DNA from: Aphelocoma coerulescens
Taxonomy: Eukaryota > Chordata > Aves > Passeriformes > Corvidae
Direction: 5' to 3'
Assembly: GCF_041296385.1 (NCBI RefSeq)
Contig: NC_091020.1
Location: forward strand, 24,278,501 to 24,342,500
DNA: 64,000 bases
Numbering within the stretch: position 1 is the stretch's first letter; every line of letters starts with the position of its first letter. A program made the position numbers and the translations under genes. Shown piece by piece: positions 9,325 to 22,562 of the stretch. Below the pieces are notes generated by a model. It worked only from the letters and a program-made list of their open reading frames with translations. It made no database searches and was not told the origin of the DNA.

Positions 9325-12300
9325 GTGGGCTCGTGCCTGTGGCGGGTGCGCGGTGGGGTCAGCATCTACCTACTTGCAGCAAGGGAGCTCTGCAGGGGGG
9401 CCTCTGGGGCTCCTGCTCGCGGAGGGGTGTGGGAAGGTGCATTCCGGACAGTGAGTGACCAGTATTTAGGCATCTGCCAGATCTGCTCGTTCCCTGGGCC
9501 AGAAAGCTGATCCACGGCTGGGATGTGCCCCCAGCCTTTTTTCCCCCACTGCACTGGGATGTGTGTGTGGGCGTAGTGCCAAGCAAGGTTGTTTTCTTTC
9601 TTGCTTTTTCCACTCATCTGTCCGTTATAGTGAGAACCACTGACGGGAATCTGCGCCCATTCCTTGGCTGTGTCTTCTCTGTGCTTTTTCAGCTGGCCTG
9701 ATGGGGAGGAGTGGGTGGGCTGCTCGGGTGCCTTTCAGGCTCAGTGCACACACGTGCTGAGATAAACAAGGCGTTTTAGCTCCATTCATAGGCTCAGCCA
9801 GCCGACCTCAGCTCCCTGCTCGTGTTCTAGTTACTTTGATTGACACTTTGATCTTGTAACTCATAAATCATTTCAGTGTCTTAAAATATGTTCCAAAGCA
9901 CCTGTCGGTGCTGCACTTCAGAGTTACAGCTCTTTTTTCCCAGGCTTCCTTGTGCCTCAGGACCACAGCCTCAGCAGAGATGTGACCCTTTCTACCTCTT
10001 TGGTGTAGCTTGGGTATTAGCTGCGTCAGAACGGGACTGGGGCTTTCTGCCTTTGTTTTAATTGTAGGTGGTGGTGACTTGACAAATGCATCTTAATTCT
10101 TGTTAGAAGCTCTTGCTTATGAGAAAGGAAAAACCTATTTTTGTTTTTCTTTTCATGTCTGTTCTTGCCTGCAAGCCAAATAATAATGTTCTATGGCCTG
10201 TGCAGGAGGGAGCTTTCAAAGTAGCTGTTAAGTGAAATTTCAGACAGTTTGGTTGTGTGGACTCCTGTGCTGGAAAAAGGCCATTTGGAGTGCCACCAGA
10301 CTGTTCATACCCAGGGAGATCTGATCAAAGTACCACAGAACAGCGTGGTTCCTGGGAGGTGATTTGCTTGAGAGGGGAAATCTAGTGGGGAATATTTGAG
10401 TTCACCTTTTATTAACTGCAAAAGTAACCTTGAAAAGAACTTTGTGGATTGGTGAATGTTCTTTCCAGATAAGTTTAAATTGCAGCTTAAGCTTCAGGTG
10501 CTGTTTTGTCCACATGCTAAGCTCTGGTGTCATGGCATTTGATCTTCTTCATCCTGCTTAATTCAATATTGGGGATTTGGAGGCTTACCTCATCTTTATT
10601 TCATCTTTGTGGCTAGAAGGTGAACATACTCCTGCTTTTTACTGACCAGTGCAGCAGTGGTTATCTTTATCTCTTTCAGTCTGTGTGTAGAGATGGGGAA
10701 GTCTTACTTGGTTTTGGAGGTGTTGAAGGAGAGATGAGGGAGAGCCTCCCTTGGCTGTGGTTTCTATGCTGCAGGATCTGCAGCTTGGATGTGGGAAAGT
10801 CAGGGATGTCACTTAATTGTTGGGTGGTTAAGGTGGATTTTGCTGCATGTGCAAGTAGAGGGTGGTTCTTCTTCCCCTCAGTCCCTGTTGTTCAGACTCC
10901 AGATAGCACAATAGGGTTCTTAGAGACTTGTAGGTGTTTTTTAGTTCTGTGTGCAGCAATGTGTCTGAAGAAATAGATGTTTATTTCCCTTGTCTGAAAG
11001 TATGCTAGCACTCCTGTGTGTTAGCATAGCAGTCCTTTTATTTAACAGCTGGGAGAATTAGGTGTGTGCTTTAATCCTGCGAGTGTGGCTAAGCCAAATG
11101 CCTCCTTACAGTTCCTGAAACTGGTGCTTCAAATAGGCTTCTTAACAATTCTCCTGGATGGCTTGGAAGGTGCAGACTGGAGATCACTTTCCCTGGTAGC
11201 CAGAGGGCTTCTCTTACCTGTGCTAGGAAACATCCCAGTAGCACAAGTTCAGGATCACTTCCTAACGTCTGTGTTCCCTCCTGAGGTAGCTGAATCCTGG
11301 AATAGTCTCTGTAGTTGGGAATTAATTCAGGCTCATTTGAGCATACTTAAATGTTTACTCCAGAGTCGCTATGCTGGTTGGTCTGTATGGGCAAGCCCTG
11401 TGTTAGGATCAGCTCTGTCTTAACTGGTTTCTCTTTAAAAAGTGCAGATATAGTGGAAATAAGTGGCTTCCTTTGTGTCCTTTGAAATGAATGTAAATAA
11501 CTGATAGCTGGCTTGATCTGGCATAGCGCGGTGTCTTTTGCAAGAGCTCTTCCAACTTTCTTCTTCAGAGCAACCTTGCCAAATTCCCATGAGAATGTAC
11601 AAATTAAGGGCGAGAATCAAATTGCATGTTACTCTCCAGTAGAGTGTTGGAAATAAATAAGCTTACAGTTTTTAATCATTCCCTTCCCATCAGTGATCTT
11701 CTGCCACAGCCAGCTTGCTTCAAAACTCACAAGTGTGTCTTTTTTTGATAGCCAGGCCCCTGCTACCACTGTTGGGTGCAACAGGCAGCTCATGTGATAG
11801 TGCTGTCAGGTAATACTTTTAATTGATTTGAGGAGAGAGGATGGTTTCTTTTTTGATAATTAGCTGGGTGGGTGGGGTTTTGAAACTCACATTTTGGGCA
11901 GAAGCAAAACATTCTTAACCTAAATATGGAATGGAAGCTTACAGGGAGGAGATTAAAAGCCAAGCATGGCAGGATATGCATCTTTATGCTGTTGCAGAAG
12001 ATGAAATGGGTAATTCTGTAGTTGTTTCTAAGTGCTTAGGCTGAACAGCTGGAGGATTTGGTGGTGGGCTATTGTTAACATTCTTTGACCACAATTGTAA
12101 AATAAGTATCTGTTTCACTTCCACGCTGCCAGGCAAGAAACTTAATTTTAAAAGAGCTTCAGCACGTTCCCACTCCCTTGCCGCTCAAGTCTCCTAAAGT
12201 GTGAATAAACATGATTCCTGAAGCAGCCCACAAACAAGCTTCTCCTCTAAAAAGCATGGTTTACTTGCAAATAAATAAATAGCTTTTGAAATAGGTGCAA

Positions 12301-13540
12301 TTTTTCTGTTCTAAAAACAGACCTTAAACCTTTACCAGAGCTGTCAAATCCACTTGCCTACAGGTTGAGCAGGCTGAGTGCTTAACTTGAATTCAATCAT
12401 TCAAATTTAATGCAAGGGAGTCTAAGGCACCTTTTCCACTGGCTGAGGAAAGGACCTGCCTGACTTTGCTCAGAGCAAAGAGGTATCTCTTTTGAAATGA
12501 GTTCGCTCTGAGCTAATCTGATGTTGGCTGTTGCTGTGAAGGGGAGCAAGGCGTTACCTGTTCCAGGATTGATTTGTGTCGTGGCTCCTAATCTGCAGCA
12601 GAGAGTAAAAGAGCCACAGAGTCATTTTTAGAAAGAAGCTGGTGAACTGTCTCCACAGATCTCCTTTTTCTTGTCAACATGTGTGTGGACCTGCTTTTTG
12701 TTGTTGTTGTTGTTTTCTGTTCCTTTTTGACAGTCTTCCTAGGTCTCTGCTTAAATGTTCTCTGGCACTTGCTCTTGGTGTTTTTCGCAGGCAGATCTCT
12801 GCATGTGTGATCCTAAATCCAAAGCTTTCTATTTCTAGCTCCCTGTCTGCTGGAGCTACAAAAATTCGGCTTGAAAAGCCTCATGTTGTAATACTAATAT
12901 TTCAAGATTGGCCCACTTTCTGCAAGCCATTGTACAGCTGTGTTCCTGGTGGCCTGGATGGCTTTGGAGGGCAGCAGTTTCTCAGTTGGAGTTCTCCTTA
13001 TCTGGGAACTTTGAGTCATATGTTTTGATCTTATTTATATCTGTTTCCACTATTATTTTATACTACAGATCTGAGCTTACTAACCTGTTGCAAAGAAGCC
13101 ACAATAACTGTGCAGCAGTTCTGAGCTCTTGTTTTCTGGATCACATGGCAGCCTTGAGAAAACTCCTGGATTCCTTATTAAAATCATTGCCAACTGGACC
13201 TTAGAAGATCTGTCTTTCCTAAAAACAATGTATTTAGCTTGATTGATAGTTTCTTCAGGCTCTGTTGTTCTTGTATTGTCTGGTTTTAGTAGCATGTATG
13301 TTTGGTGGCTGTATTTAGAGTGGATGTTGGGGAAAAATGTCCATTTTTTTCCTCATTCCTCTTCCCCCTCGAAAGAAAACCAAGCCCCAGCAGCCTGAAA
13401 CATAAACTTCTGACTTTTGAGTGCAGAGAAGAATACTTAGACCTACTTCTCTTTTGAGCATAGAGATCCTCTTTTTGGAAACAGGTAGGATAGCAAGTAA
13501 TTCCTAGCCTAGGGATCCAAAGTTCTGCGTCACTGTTGTT

Positions 13541-13612
13541 GGTCTGAGGGGTTTTTTTTCTGTTATTAGGTCACTTGGTCTGAGGAGTTTTTTTTTTGTT
13601 ATTAGGTCACTT
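13541..13612 (+). repeat. 36-bp tandem duplication (two copies)
   Basis: Units 13541-13576 and 13577-13612 are each 36 nt and directly adjacent. They differ at two positions (10 and 20 of the unit). Each has GGTCTGAGG, a T run and GTTATTAGGTCACTT. Confidence 0.95.
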
Positions 13613-16600
13613 ACCTTTCTGGTGCAGCTCTAATCCAGGTTTGTAGGTGGCTTCTTTACTGGTTCCTTTCAAGTTTTATGACCTGCTGAATCTGAGTCCA
13701 GTCTACCCTTGAGTAACTTTGATTTAGTAGCTCTGAATGCTCACTTTCTAGTTTATCTAGCAGGTTGACTGTCTCCTGGGTGCATTTTCCGTGTAACCCT
13801 GTGACTGCAGCATTACGAGAAAGTGGAAGAAACAACGTAAATCCTTTCTGGGATTATGAAAGGCACGTAAAACTTCTTGGAAAACAATATCGTTTTCAAG
13901 GCTGCTTAGCTAATAAAAGGCACCTCCTCCGATCCTTTTGGGGAAATTCATGTTACAGAGAGAGGGTGTTGAGGAGGTCCAGTGTGGAGACTTTGTGAAG
14001 AGAGTAGGGGAGTGGTAGGTGGGAAGGAATTTGCCACCAAGAAACAGAAGTCTTAGCATGCTATGCCTGCAGATTTATTCCCTGAACAAAAATTACATGT
14101 GGGGGTGGGGGTTGCCTCGTGACAAACTGTTCCTTGGCTGTCTGACAGCGCAGCACCCGCAGGTACTGCACTGCCAAGAGCTTTGCTGGCCTTGCAGAGC
14201 TCCTGGGGGATGCGTGCTCGTTCCACTGGAGAGCAGCGGATGTGGGTTACTGCAGGCAGCCCTCCTGCTGGTATGCTGAGGGAGAGGCGCCAAGGGGAAT
14301 GCATCAGGGAACAGCTCCAGTTCTTCCTGGGCTCCTGACTGGGAACGTTTTATAGGGACCAGGAGAATAGAGGCTACTAGGAGAGCAGCCTTGGTGAGGA
14401 GCCCAGCTGGGGACTCCTTCTGCTGCTGAGAGTAGGAAGAAACATCTTTCAGGTGGCTGGCAGGGAGAGGAGTAAGTGAATTGAATGGCTTAAGCAGTAG
14501 AGGTTTGAGTTTGATGCCCATGTTGGATATGATTCTTTGATTGCTATTTAACCGATTGTTCGCAACTCTTGTCGTTCGACAAACACAAGAAGTTGCTTTT
14601 TTCTCCCCTCAGCTGTTTGCTCAGTTAGCAAATGCTTTCCTGTGCTGAAGCTGATGGGAGTGAATTCCACCACAAGTGAACCATGCTCCTATCTGCTTTC
14701 TCTGTGTCTGTAAATGTTATCTGTAATAGGCACAGACGTAAACTTCAAGTCAGTCTGTGCAGCCAACAGCATTTCACAGCCAGTTTTGGAGCAGGATAGA
14801 CCGAAGAAGTAGAATGTCAACTTATCAGCAAACTCATTAGTGTGGGAAACTGATCAGGTAGTTTAACCATTGCAGTGTCCTTCCAGATCTGAGAATTTTT
14901 TTGAGTTTCTTTTTTTTCTCTGCTGACACGAGGTTCTGTGGAGCAGAACATTTTCTCAGTGAACTTCAGTTGACTCTGAGGGCATAAGAACAATAACAGC
15001 GAATCCTCTGCAGCAGGTCACTTCTGACAATGGCTGGGGCTGCTTAGAGAAAGTATTAGAAAAGAGCCAATTTATTTTGTTCCCTACAGAAGCTTACTGA
15101 TCTCATCAGGCTGTGATTCAGGAAGTTCTGGGACTAAAGATACTGTCTTTATTAAATAGCCCTAGATGCTTATTTCTCTCTGTGAGTATGTCTGATCAAC
15201 ACTGAACCTTTGTCAGCTCCTGCACAGAAACAAACACCAGTAGTGGATGTCTCCTGTCTGTAGCTGTGTAGTGCTAGCGGCAGAGAAAGGTGGGTCTAGA
15301 AGTACATTTCTGATTGTCAGTTATGTATGAAGCCATCCAAAGGTAGGTTTTGTTTTGTCAGGCTATGGTATCACTCTAGCTGGTAATTTAGGAAATGAGG
15401 ACGTGAGCCACCTCACACTTCATATGTGTTATGAGCCCGAGTCCCCTTCCTGTGTTATTGAAGGAATCATTATAGTGAGGGGAAGTATTGTGGGGGTTAT
15501 TAGGCTGCTTAACTTGGAGCGTCAATGCCACTAATAACTGTGACAAGATCTACTCATCTTCCTGGTGTTGTCTGGTGTCAGATTTTGTCTTGCTCACTTG
15601 GAGGGCACACATCCCACTGCACAGGAATTAAGACCCGGAGGATTCAAAGTAGTTTCACTACTTCACCTCTTTTAAACATTTAATGTCTTCTCAATATTAG
15701 GAGTCCTAAGTCAGTCTTACAGCAACTTAGTCAGGATCAAGTAGGCAGAGAGTGAAAGCAGTGGCTGAGCAGTGTCGAGCGAGTCTATCCACCACCCAGC
15801 TATGCTTTTTTGCATTAATATTTAGCAAGAGCTCACTTTTGCATTTGCTTATGTGCCTCTACAGAGCTGTGGTGCAATTGCCAGTCTAGGTAGGCCAATT
15901 GCACTTCAACTATTGAGTCCCTTCCAATTTCACTAATGGAGCTTATAAAACTAGCCCTCAACACAGGATACTCTGAACCATACCCCAGTGAGTGCGACCT
16001 GGCACTCTCGTTAATTTGACAAGGTCCTGAATTACAGCCTACCAGCTACAAATAGGAGTGTAAATACTTGGTGCTAATGAGCTACTGCCCACAGCACATG
16101 GCTAACAGTCCATACCAGGTGGTTGATCCAGCCTGGCTCCTGCCAAGGTCACTGAGTCATTTCAGGGCTATCAAGCAATGGGGTTTTGTTTCACTTTTCA
16201 CCAATTTATAATCATAGAAAATGAGACGCATAAATCTGTCATTAACCTTCTTCTGGAGGAATGCATCTTTTCGCTTGGCCAAGAAATCTGCATGGCCCAA
16301 TATTTGGTAGAAGAAGCTATGCTGGGAATAAACTAGGGCTAAGTGTGATGGTATACAAAGCATCTTGAGAAGGGCATGAAGAGAAAGACTGGTTAAAGAA
16401 CTATAAGGGAAAGAGATGACCTCATCACCTCAGTGTAGGTGGTCTTACAGAGAGGTAGACGTAGGGAAGAGAAAGGGATGGCTTGGAACAGGTGAGGTGT
16501 TCCTATAGTGTTCTAAATAGCTTTTTGTACAACATGGACTAGTAAAGTTCTGATTCTGCAAAACATGTTGTTATGAGTTGAGTCAGAGGAACTGAAGTTT

Positions 16601-19600
16601 TCCCATAGCTTCTTAAAGAAACCTCCAAACCCAAAACCAAACGCCAACAAGAAACCCACCAAAACCCCCTCTAATGTTAGGACTCCAGGACATCAAGCCA
16701 TACAGTGTCTTCTGCAAAGTGGGCATAGAAGAACCAGGTCCCTATTTGACACTCCAGCTTGAAACACGAAGTTGCAATAGCAGAAGGAGAGACGGCAGTG
16801 AGAGCCATCATACTTGGAGAGGAACTGAATGTTCTTATGACTTGCCACTGGAGTTGCATGTACCAAATGTTCTTAACACAGTGGCCAGGTCAGCTTATCT
16901 TTGCGTTCTTGGTCTCAGTAATAATGCAGCTTTGATTCTTTAAAAATTGCCTCCACTAACTCACTCCATTTTTTGTCCTCCTTTACTCAGAAGTGTTCTA
17001 TTCCCTATTTGTGGCTTTGTCTGTAGTAGCTTTCTGCTCTGAAGGGTCATAGATAGGGGCCCTTGGAAATCTTTGAGCCATTGTTGTTGTGTTTTCTGTT
17101 AAAATTGTCTGGGAGCCTTCCAGAGTTTTGGTAGACAGACAGTTTTCACTGAAGTGAAGAGTAATTTTCAGGATTTTCCACGCTTCCATGCTGTCTATGG
17201 GGCATCATGTAAGTTGTTTGCCTTTGAGGATTGGGTTGTTGTAGTACACAACCTGTAATGCCAGAGGTGTTTCTTTGTCTGAGTTGGCTGGCGTGTTGAA
17301 ATTGGGTTCTTACATGGGTGTTTGTGGGTTTTTTTTGATTTAAAAACATGACTCAGACTTGCTCTTCACCTACTGGTGATGATATCTGCTTAAAAGGACT
17401 AGTGAAAGAATACTAGAAAAACAACTTGTCTTGTAACCAACTTGTCTTAAAATATCGAAGCCCTAGATTAAACAGAAACCTCAAAGTGTAGAAAGCTTGT
17501 GTGGTTGGGACTTAATTGTGTCTCTTTATATTGAAGCATTTCACTTGTGAATTGTTTGGTATAATGATTTCAGTGTTTATGAAACAACAGCCCTTCTCAT
17601 CAAGGAATTGTATTTTGAAGGACTGAGTAAGTGTGATGCCTGTCAATCTGGGAGCTGAAACCTGATGATTGTGGAGGCCCTAAGAGTTTACAAGTTAACA
17701 GGACTCTGCTGCAGTTACTAATTAACCAGGCAAGAGCTCTGCTCCAGCCAAAGGCACTGGGGCCAGGAGATGAATGCATACATTCAGCACAAAAGATCTG
17801 TATAGTTATGTTTTCTGTAATGCTTTCTGTTGGGATTGCACCATTCGTTTGCCGGCAGTCCCAAAAGGAGCCGCTCGTCAAATGAGAGCGGTGTGGTAAC
17901 ATTGCTCTCTGCAGGGTGAACTGTGCCCTTGAGACTGGGCTCCTGCTTCCTTGAGGTTCTTTCCGCAGCAAGTGTGAATGAAAGGTGGGGTTTTCTTTAC
18001 AGTGAGTTTTTTTATGGTGGTATAATCTCTTATAGTGATGTGACAGAGCCTTGACAGCTGATCTCTGTGGAGGTGAACAAGGCTTTATTTTCCCCATTTG
18101 TTCATGAGTAAAGAGGGCAACAAAAATGCTGATTCTGCCTTGGTTGGATACTCTGCTGCCAACAATTCTAAGAAGGATCTTGCCATTTCTGGTTTTCTTC
18201 CAGGACTCCACCTCCGGCTTTCAGAAGATTGTCCTGCATACCCTTTGCACTGGGGGGTTCAAAGTGCAGCCTGCAGGACCCCTTTCCATGCAGCAGTTAT
18301 GGGAGGACAAGTTGCCTGCTTTTATTGCTTGTGAATTGCAATTGTCAGCGATTTCTAAATTCCTACAAATAGGAAGAAGATCTGCTGGTGTGAGCCTGTT
18401 CTTGATAAAAATTTACAATCTGGCATTGAAAGTAGGTGTGGCTGTGGGTTTTAGGCAAGCTGCAGGCTTAGTTCTTCCTATCTTGCCTGGGACATCTTTC
18501 TGTTGGAAGCAAGAACAACTCTTACAGTTACAATTCCCATACACAGCAAGTGCAGACAGGGACATTCAGTTGATATTACAGGGCATCTAGTAAAGAGGCT
18601 TCAGTTCAATTTTTTACTAGTTAAAGTAGGCCAGAATTGTCAGTTAGAGTTATTCAGTAGCTCTAACTTGAACTTCAAGGGGTGTCACTAAGTTTTTGAT
18701 TCAAGGTGGATAAATTAGTGTGATATATTTTGCTCTGTGAATTTGTGTGGGGTTTATTTTTTCCTCTGCTGTGTAACTGAGGTATGTGTACAGATAAAGC
18801 TTTTTGACATTCAGCTTTTATTTAAATGTCTTCATGCAGTGTGTGGGGATTGGGTGAGGAAGAATCTCTCAAAGTACCTTGGAGACTCACTGCATTAGGT
18901 CTTCCTTTTCCTCCAGCAGAGTAGAGGAGTAAGAGTTTCCTCACTGGAAGCTGGGGCAGTGGACTATGAGTAGCTCACCGTGTGGACTACATGGTTGTAG
19001 AGGTATGGGATTTATGCTGTTTTTCAGATGTGATCTGGTCTTGTTGTGTGCTGGTTCCCTACCCTCATGGGGAATAACTTCTATCTTCTTGTTGATGTTC
19101 TAATTTGCCTGGAGCCTTTTGGAGTGGTTAGGTTTGAAAACACTAATTTCAAAACAGTGAATTTCAATAACTTCACACTGCTCACGGGGAGTATTTTTTT
19201 TTCCTTCTCTTAGCATTGAAGAATTGCTTATGCTATGTGGATGGGATTTCTCCTAGAGAAATCAAGATCCGAATCCAAATCATTGTCTATATCTCTCAAT
19301 AAAAATGCTGTACAGTGTACTTCAGACTCAATGTCAGCTACTAAAGGTTTTAGTGCTCCCTTGCAAGAGAAATAGGAGACTTTCTTGTATCTCGTGTAGA
19401 GGAAAGCCAGCCTCTGATCCTTCTGTACTAGTGTGATTGTGTTTTACTGTGACCCTTACAGGGATCACAGCCCACTTAAAGCTCTGATCCCATATGATGG
19501 ACCCAGCCTCTCCATCATAATCAGGACTGACAGTTTTCTAGGTCTTTCTGTTCGTTTGACAGAGGCCCAGAGGGGATTTGCGATCACTAATGTGAAACTG

Positions 19601-22538
19601 CTTTACCAGTAGTGTGCTAGTTTAATGCAGCTTGTGTTGTGTTGTCTGAAGGCTCCCAAGGAGAACCTGGAAATGGAGAAGTTGCACAGTTCACCCTGTA
19701 GGCATACTTGGTGTGGGGTGAAGCTTCGCAGTGTGGGAATCCCCTGAGGTTAGAGCTTGAGGAAGGCAACTGTGGGAGTGAAAAAACTTAATTATCTACT
19801 GGATGCAGGCTCCAAGAGCTACAGCAATCTGTTGCTTGATGCCAATCATAGAGTTGAACCTGTGAGTGCCGTTGTAATGTATGCAGTCAACGAGCAAGCA
19901 AATAGAGTAGCTTTCTTTTTTCCTGCTTTCTTCAGTGCCCCTGGGGTTAAGGGTGGGAATGAAGGTTTCCCTGTGCTGTGTGATGCACCACAGACGGGAA
20001 TCCCAGTCTCTCCTCCTCCTCTCTGCATGGGAACACTTGCTGTGCATGGGATAAGAGGTCTACCAGGAGAGCTCTGATGTCAATGGCTCTATTCTGTTAA
20101 TGTTTTTTTTTTCTTTCCAGAGCAGCTGTTTTGAATTTTCCAGTCTTTGCTGTAATCTTTGAACAAGCTTTATTTTATTATGAGAGAGACACTGTGGAAG
20201 CATGTAGGGTAGAGTGAAGACACGCATACATTTTAGTGTTGAGGGCATTTTCATTTCTGATTCCTGGCCTGGAAACTGGGTTTAAACTTGTTGCTTGCCT
20301 GCTGTTTGAACATGGTCCAGTGGTAAGAGGCTTTAGTACATTTCTTCTTTGCAAATCATCAACCTCACATCTTCCAGTAAAGGAAAGAATTTGGGAGTAT
20401 AGCTTCCAAGAGTAATAGCCTTCTCAGCGCTATGCAATGCACAGGCTCCAACCAAAAAGTTCCAAGGAAAATATTCAGAAAGGGGGAAGTTGTCTAGCTG
20501 TAATTCCTGATGGTTCTGTATTTAAACTGTTTGGTTTTGCAGAGAGATCAGTGCATGTTTTTTTTTCAGACAGACATGCAGCCATCCTGGAACTAATAAC
20601 TACGTGGACTGTCTTAATCCAAGCATGGGTTAGAGAAATGAAGAGAATGTCTCTTACCAAGTTTGTACTGATGATGCTCTGTAGTTTGCCTTTGTTCCCA
20701 CTATCTGATTAATCTCTACCTGGAAACATACCTGAAAGTATTGGAGGCTGTTTCTAGGTACCCTGTCTTCTACCTGAATCCACCTCTTGATCAGTAGAAG
20801 GAGTTGAGTCCCTCGAGCAGTGCTTGAAAGGTTCAAAAGAGGATGCTGAGCAAAGAGCCACCATGAAGAAGTTGGTAGGCTTGGGGATTTGAGTGGTGTC
20901 TGGGTCTATTTCCTTTGAAAAGCGCTGGGACAGCCGTGTCCTGCCAGTTTTTTAGAGTGAACATTTAGGAAGGAATTAAGTGCTTTAAACGCCAAAGATT
21001 CTTTTAAGAAATGAGGTTATCTTAACCATCCTCTCCAGTGCTGCAGTTAGTAGTTGTGACAAGGAATGAGTGTGTACTGTGATTAAACATGTACTCGCAG
21101 TGAGAGCCAGCATGTAGTTCCTGGGAGGAAGAACTCTTGCTGTGGTAATGCTTGTGAACAATTCTAACAAAAGGAATTCTCATCTCAGTGTTTTCTGTGA
21201 CTTTGAGGATAATTGGGACATTAGAAAAAACCTCAAGATATGACCAGATGCAAAAGTTCTTACAAATAGGAACAAATTTTTTGGGGTTGGTTTTCTTTTT
21301 AATCCTTGTAAAACTGAGACTTAATTTTCCTATTCCTGCATTTCTTTTCCTTCAAAATGGAAAAATGACCCAAGGAAATAAAGGGCATAACTCCTTCAAC
21401 TGAGTTGAGAACTGGGCAAGGATAAAGTGGTAGCTTTTATCTTTTGGATTTCCTAGCACTGTCCAAAGCTGTAGTTAATTGTGATGCCTTCTCCTTGTGC
21501 TTCAAATACTTTGCTGTAGAATGAGGACTCATTTTTCTCCTTTCCTCTATATCAACTGAATTGGTTTTGTGGGAGTCAGTATGTTTCAGCTTGTCTATTG
21601 TAATTTAGGTTCTATAATAGGAATTTGGTTTAATGTTCATGTCATAGCTTCATTGCATGATTGCAACTTTCTTTAGACTGACAGCCCCTCCAGTGACTCA
21701 GGTTTTGTTTCTCTTGCCCTGAGTTGCTTGGCTGTCAATATCTTCAGTGTTTTCACTCTCCTTTTTCAGATAAATGTGTAGTTCTCCTGGCACTATATGT
21801 TGGCAGTAGGTGAGGAGAAACAGAAAGAGACTAGGCAACAGATGAGATGAGGCCATCCACTAGGCAAGTGTGTGGAGACAGTTAAGGTGACTGTCCCATG
21901 GTCAGTGCTCTGTTCTGTGCAGCTTTCTGGCTACTAAAATTGCTACTGTAGAGTTCATTGTTGGGTGCTTTCTTACCTCTTACTGACACAGAGAGGGGTT
22001 TGATATGTTGTTTTTTCTTTACTGTGTCAGAGATGCCATTTATCCTTTTATCCTGTGCTGCTTGGCTTTTGCTTTCAGACTGTTTTAAACTAATGTCCAA
22101 TTTAGGATTAATTATGTGCTAAATACTTTTCTGTTTTTCTGGGCTGAAAACCTAGCAGATAAGTCTTTAAATGACAAACCTGTTAGTGCTTAAATTCCCA
22201 GTGTTGAGGGATATGCAGGTGACTGTCCTTTTTTCTTGTTGGTGACAAGGTGGTAACCCAAGTATGATTAAATATATTGGCTCCCTCATGAACCAGAAAG
22301 TCTTGAGCTCTTACTCCTGGTGCCACTGGAAAGTTGTTCTTGCACCATGGACAGGTCAGTTATACCAGAGGGTAACACTGCACTGTTCCTCACTGCCACC
22401 CATTCCAAGGAATCTTGAGCAAGCTGGCTAAGAGGGGTGCAGTGGCACAGATCCAAGTCTGTTCTCACTGCTGGTGAATCCTATTCATCTGGGATAAAAA
22501 GGATGGCTTAGTTGGACTCTTCCCTTATTCCATGTGCA

Positions 22539-22562
22539 GTGATGTGATGTGATGTGATGTGG
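22539..22562 (+). repeat. Short GTGAT pentanucleotide microsatellite
   Basis: There are four full GTGAT units and a partial fifth, with no interruptions. The array is short. Confidence 0.85.

Noticed and set aside
9325..9458. Open frame continuing past CNNM2 exon 1 for 44 codons
   Set aside because: A good donor at 9325 sits exactly where the family exon ends (EEFKKG). The added residues have no resemblance to CNNM proteins. It would only matter if the intron were retained.
17600..18211. 203-codon minus-strand open frame in the intron
   Set aside because: It is long, but it has no recognisable domain, overlaps an open frame on the other strand, and a frame of this length can arise by chance in about 55 kb read in six frames.
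20305..20345. tRNA A-box-like stretch (TGGTCCAGTGG)
   Set aside because: No B box and no foldable cloverleaf follows it.
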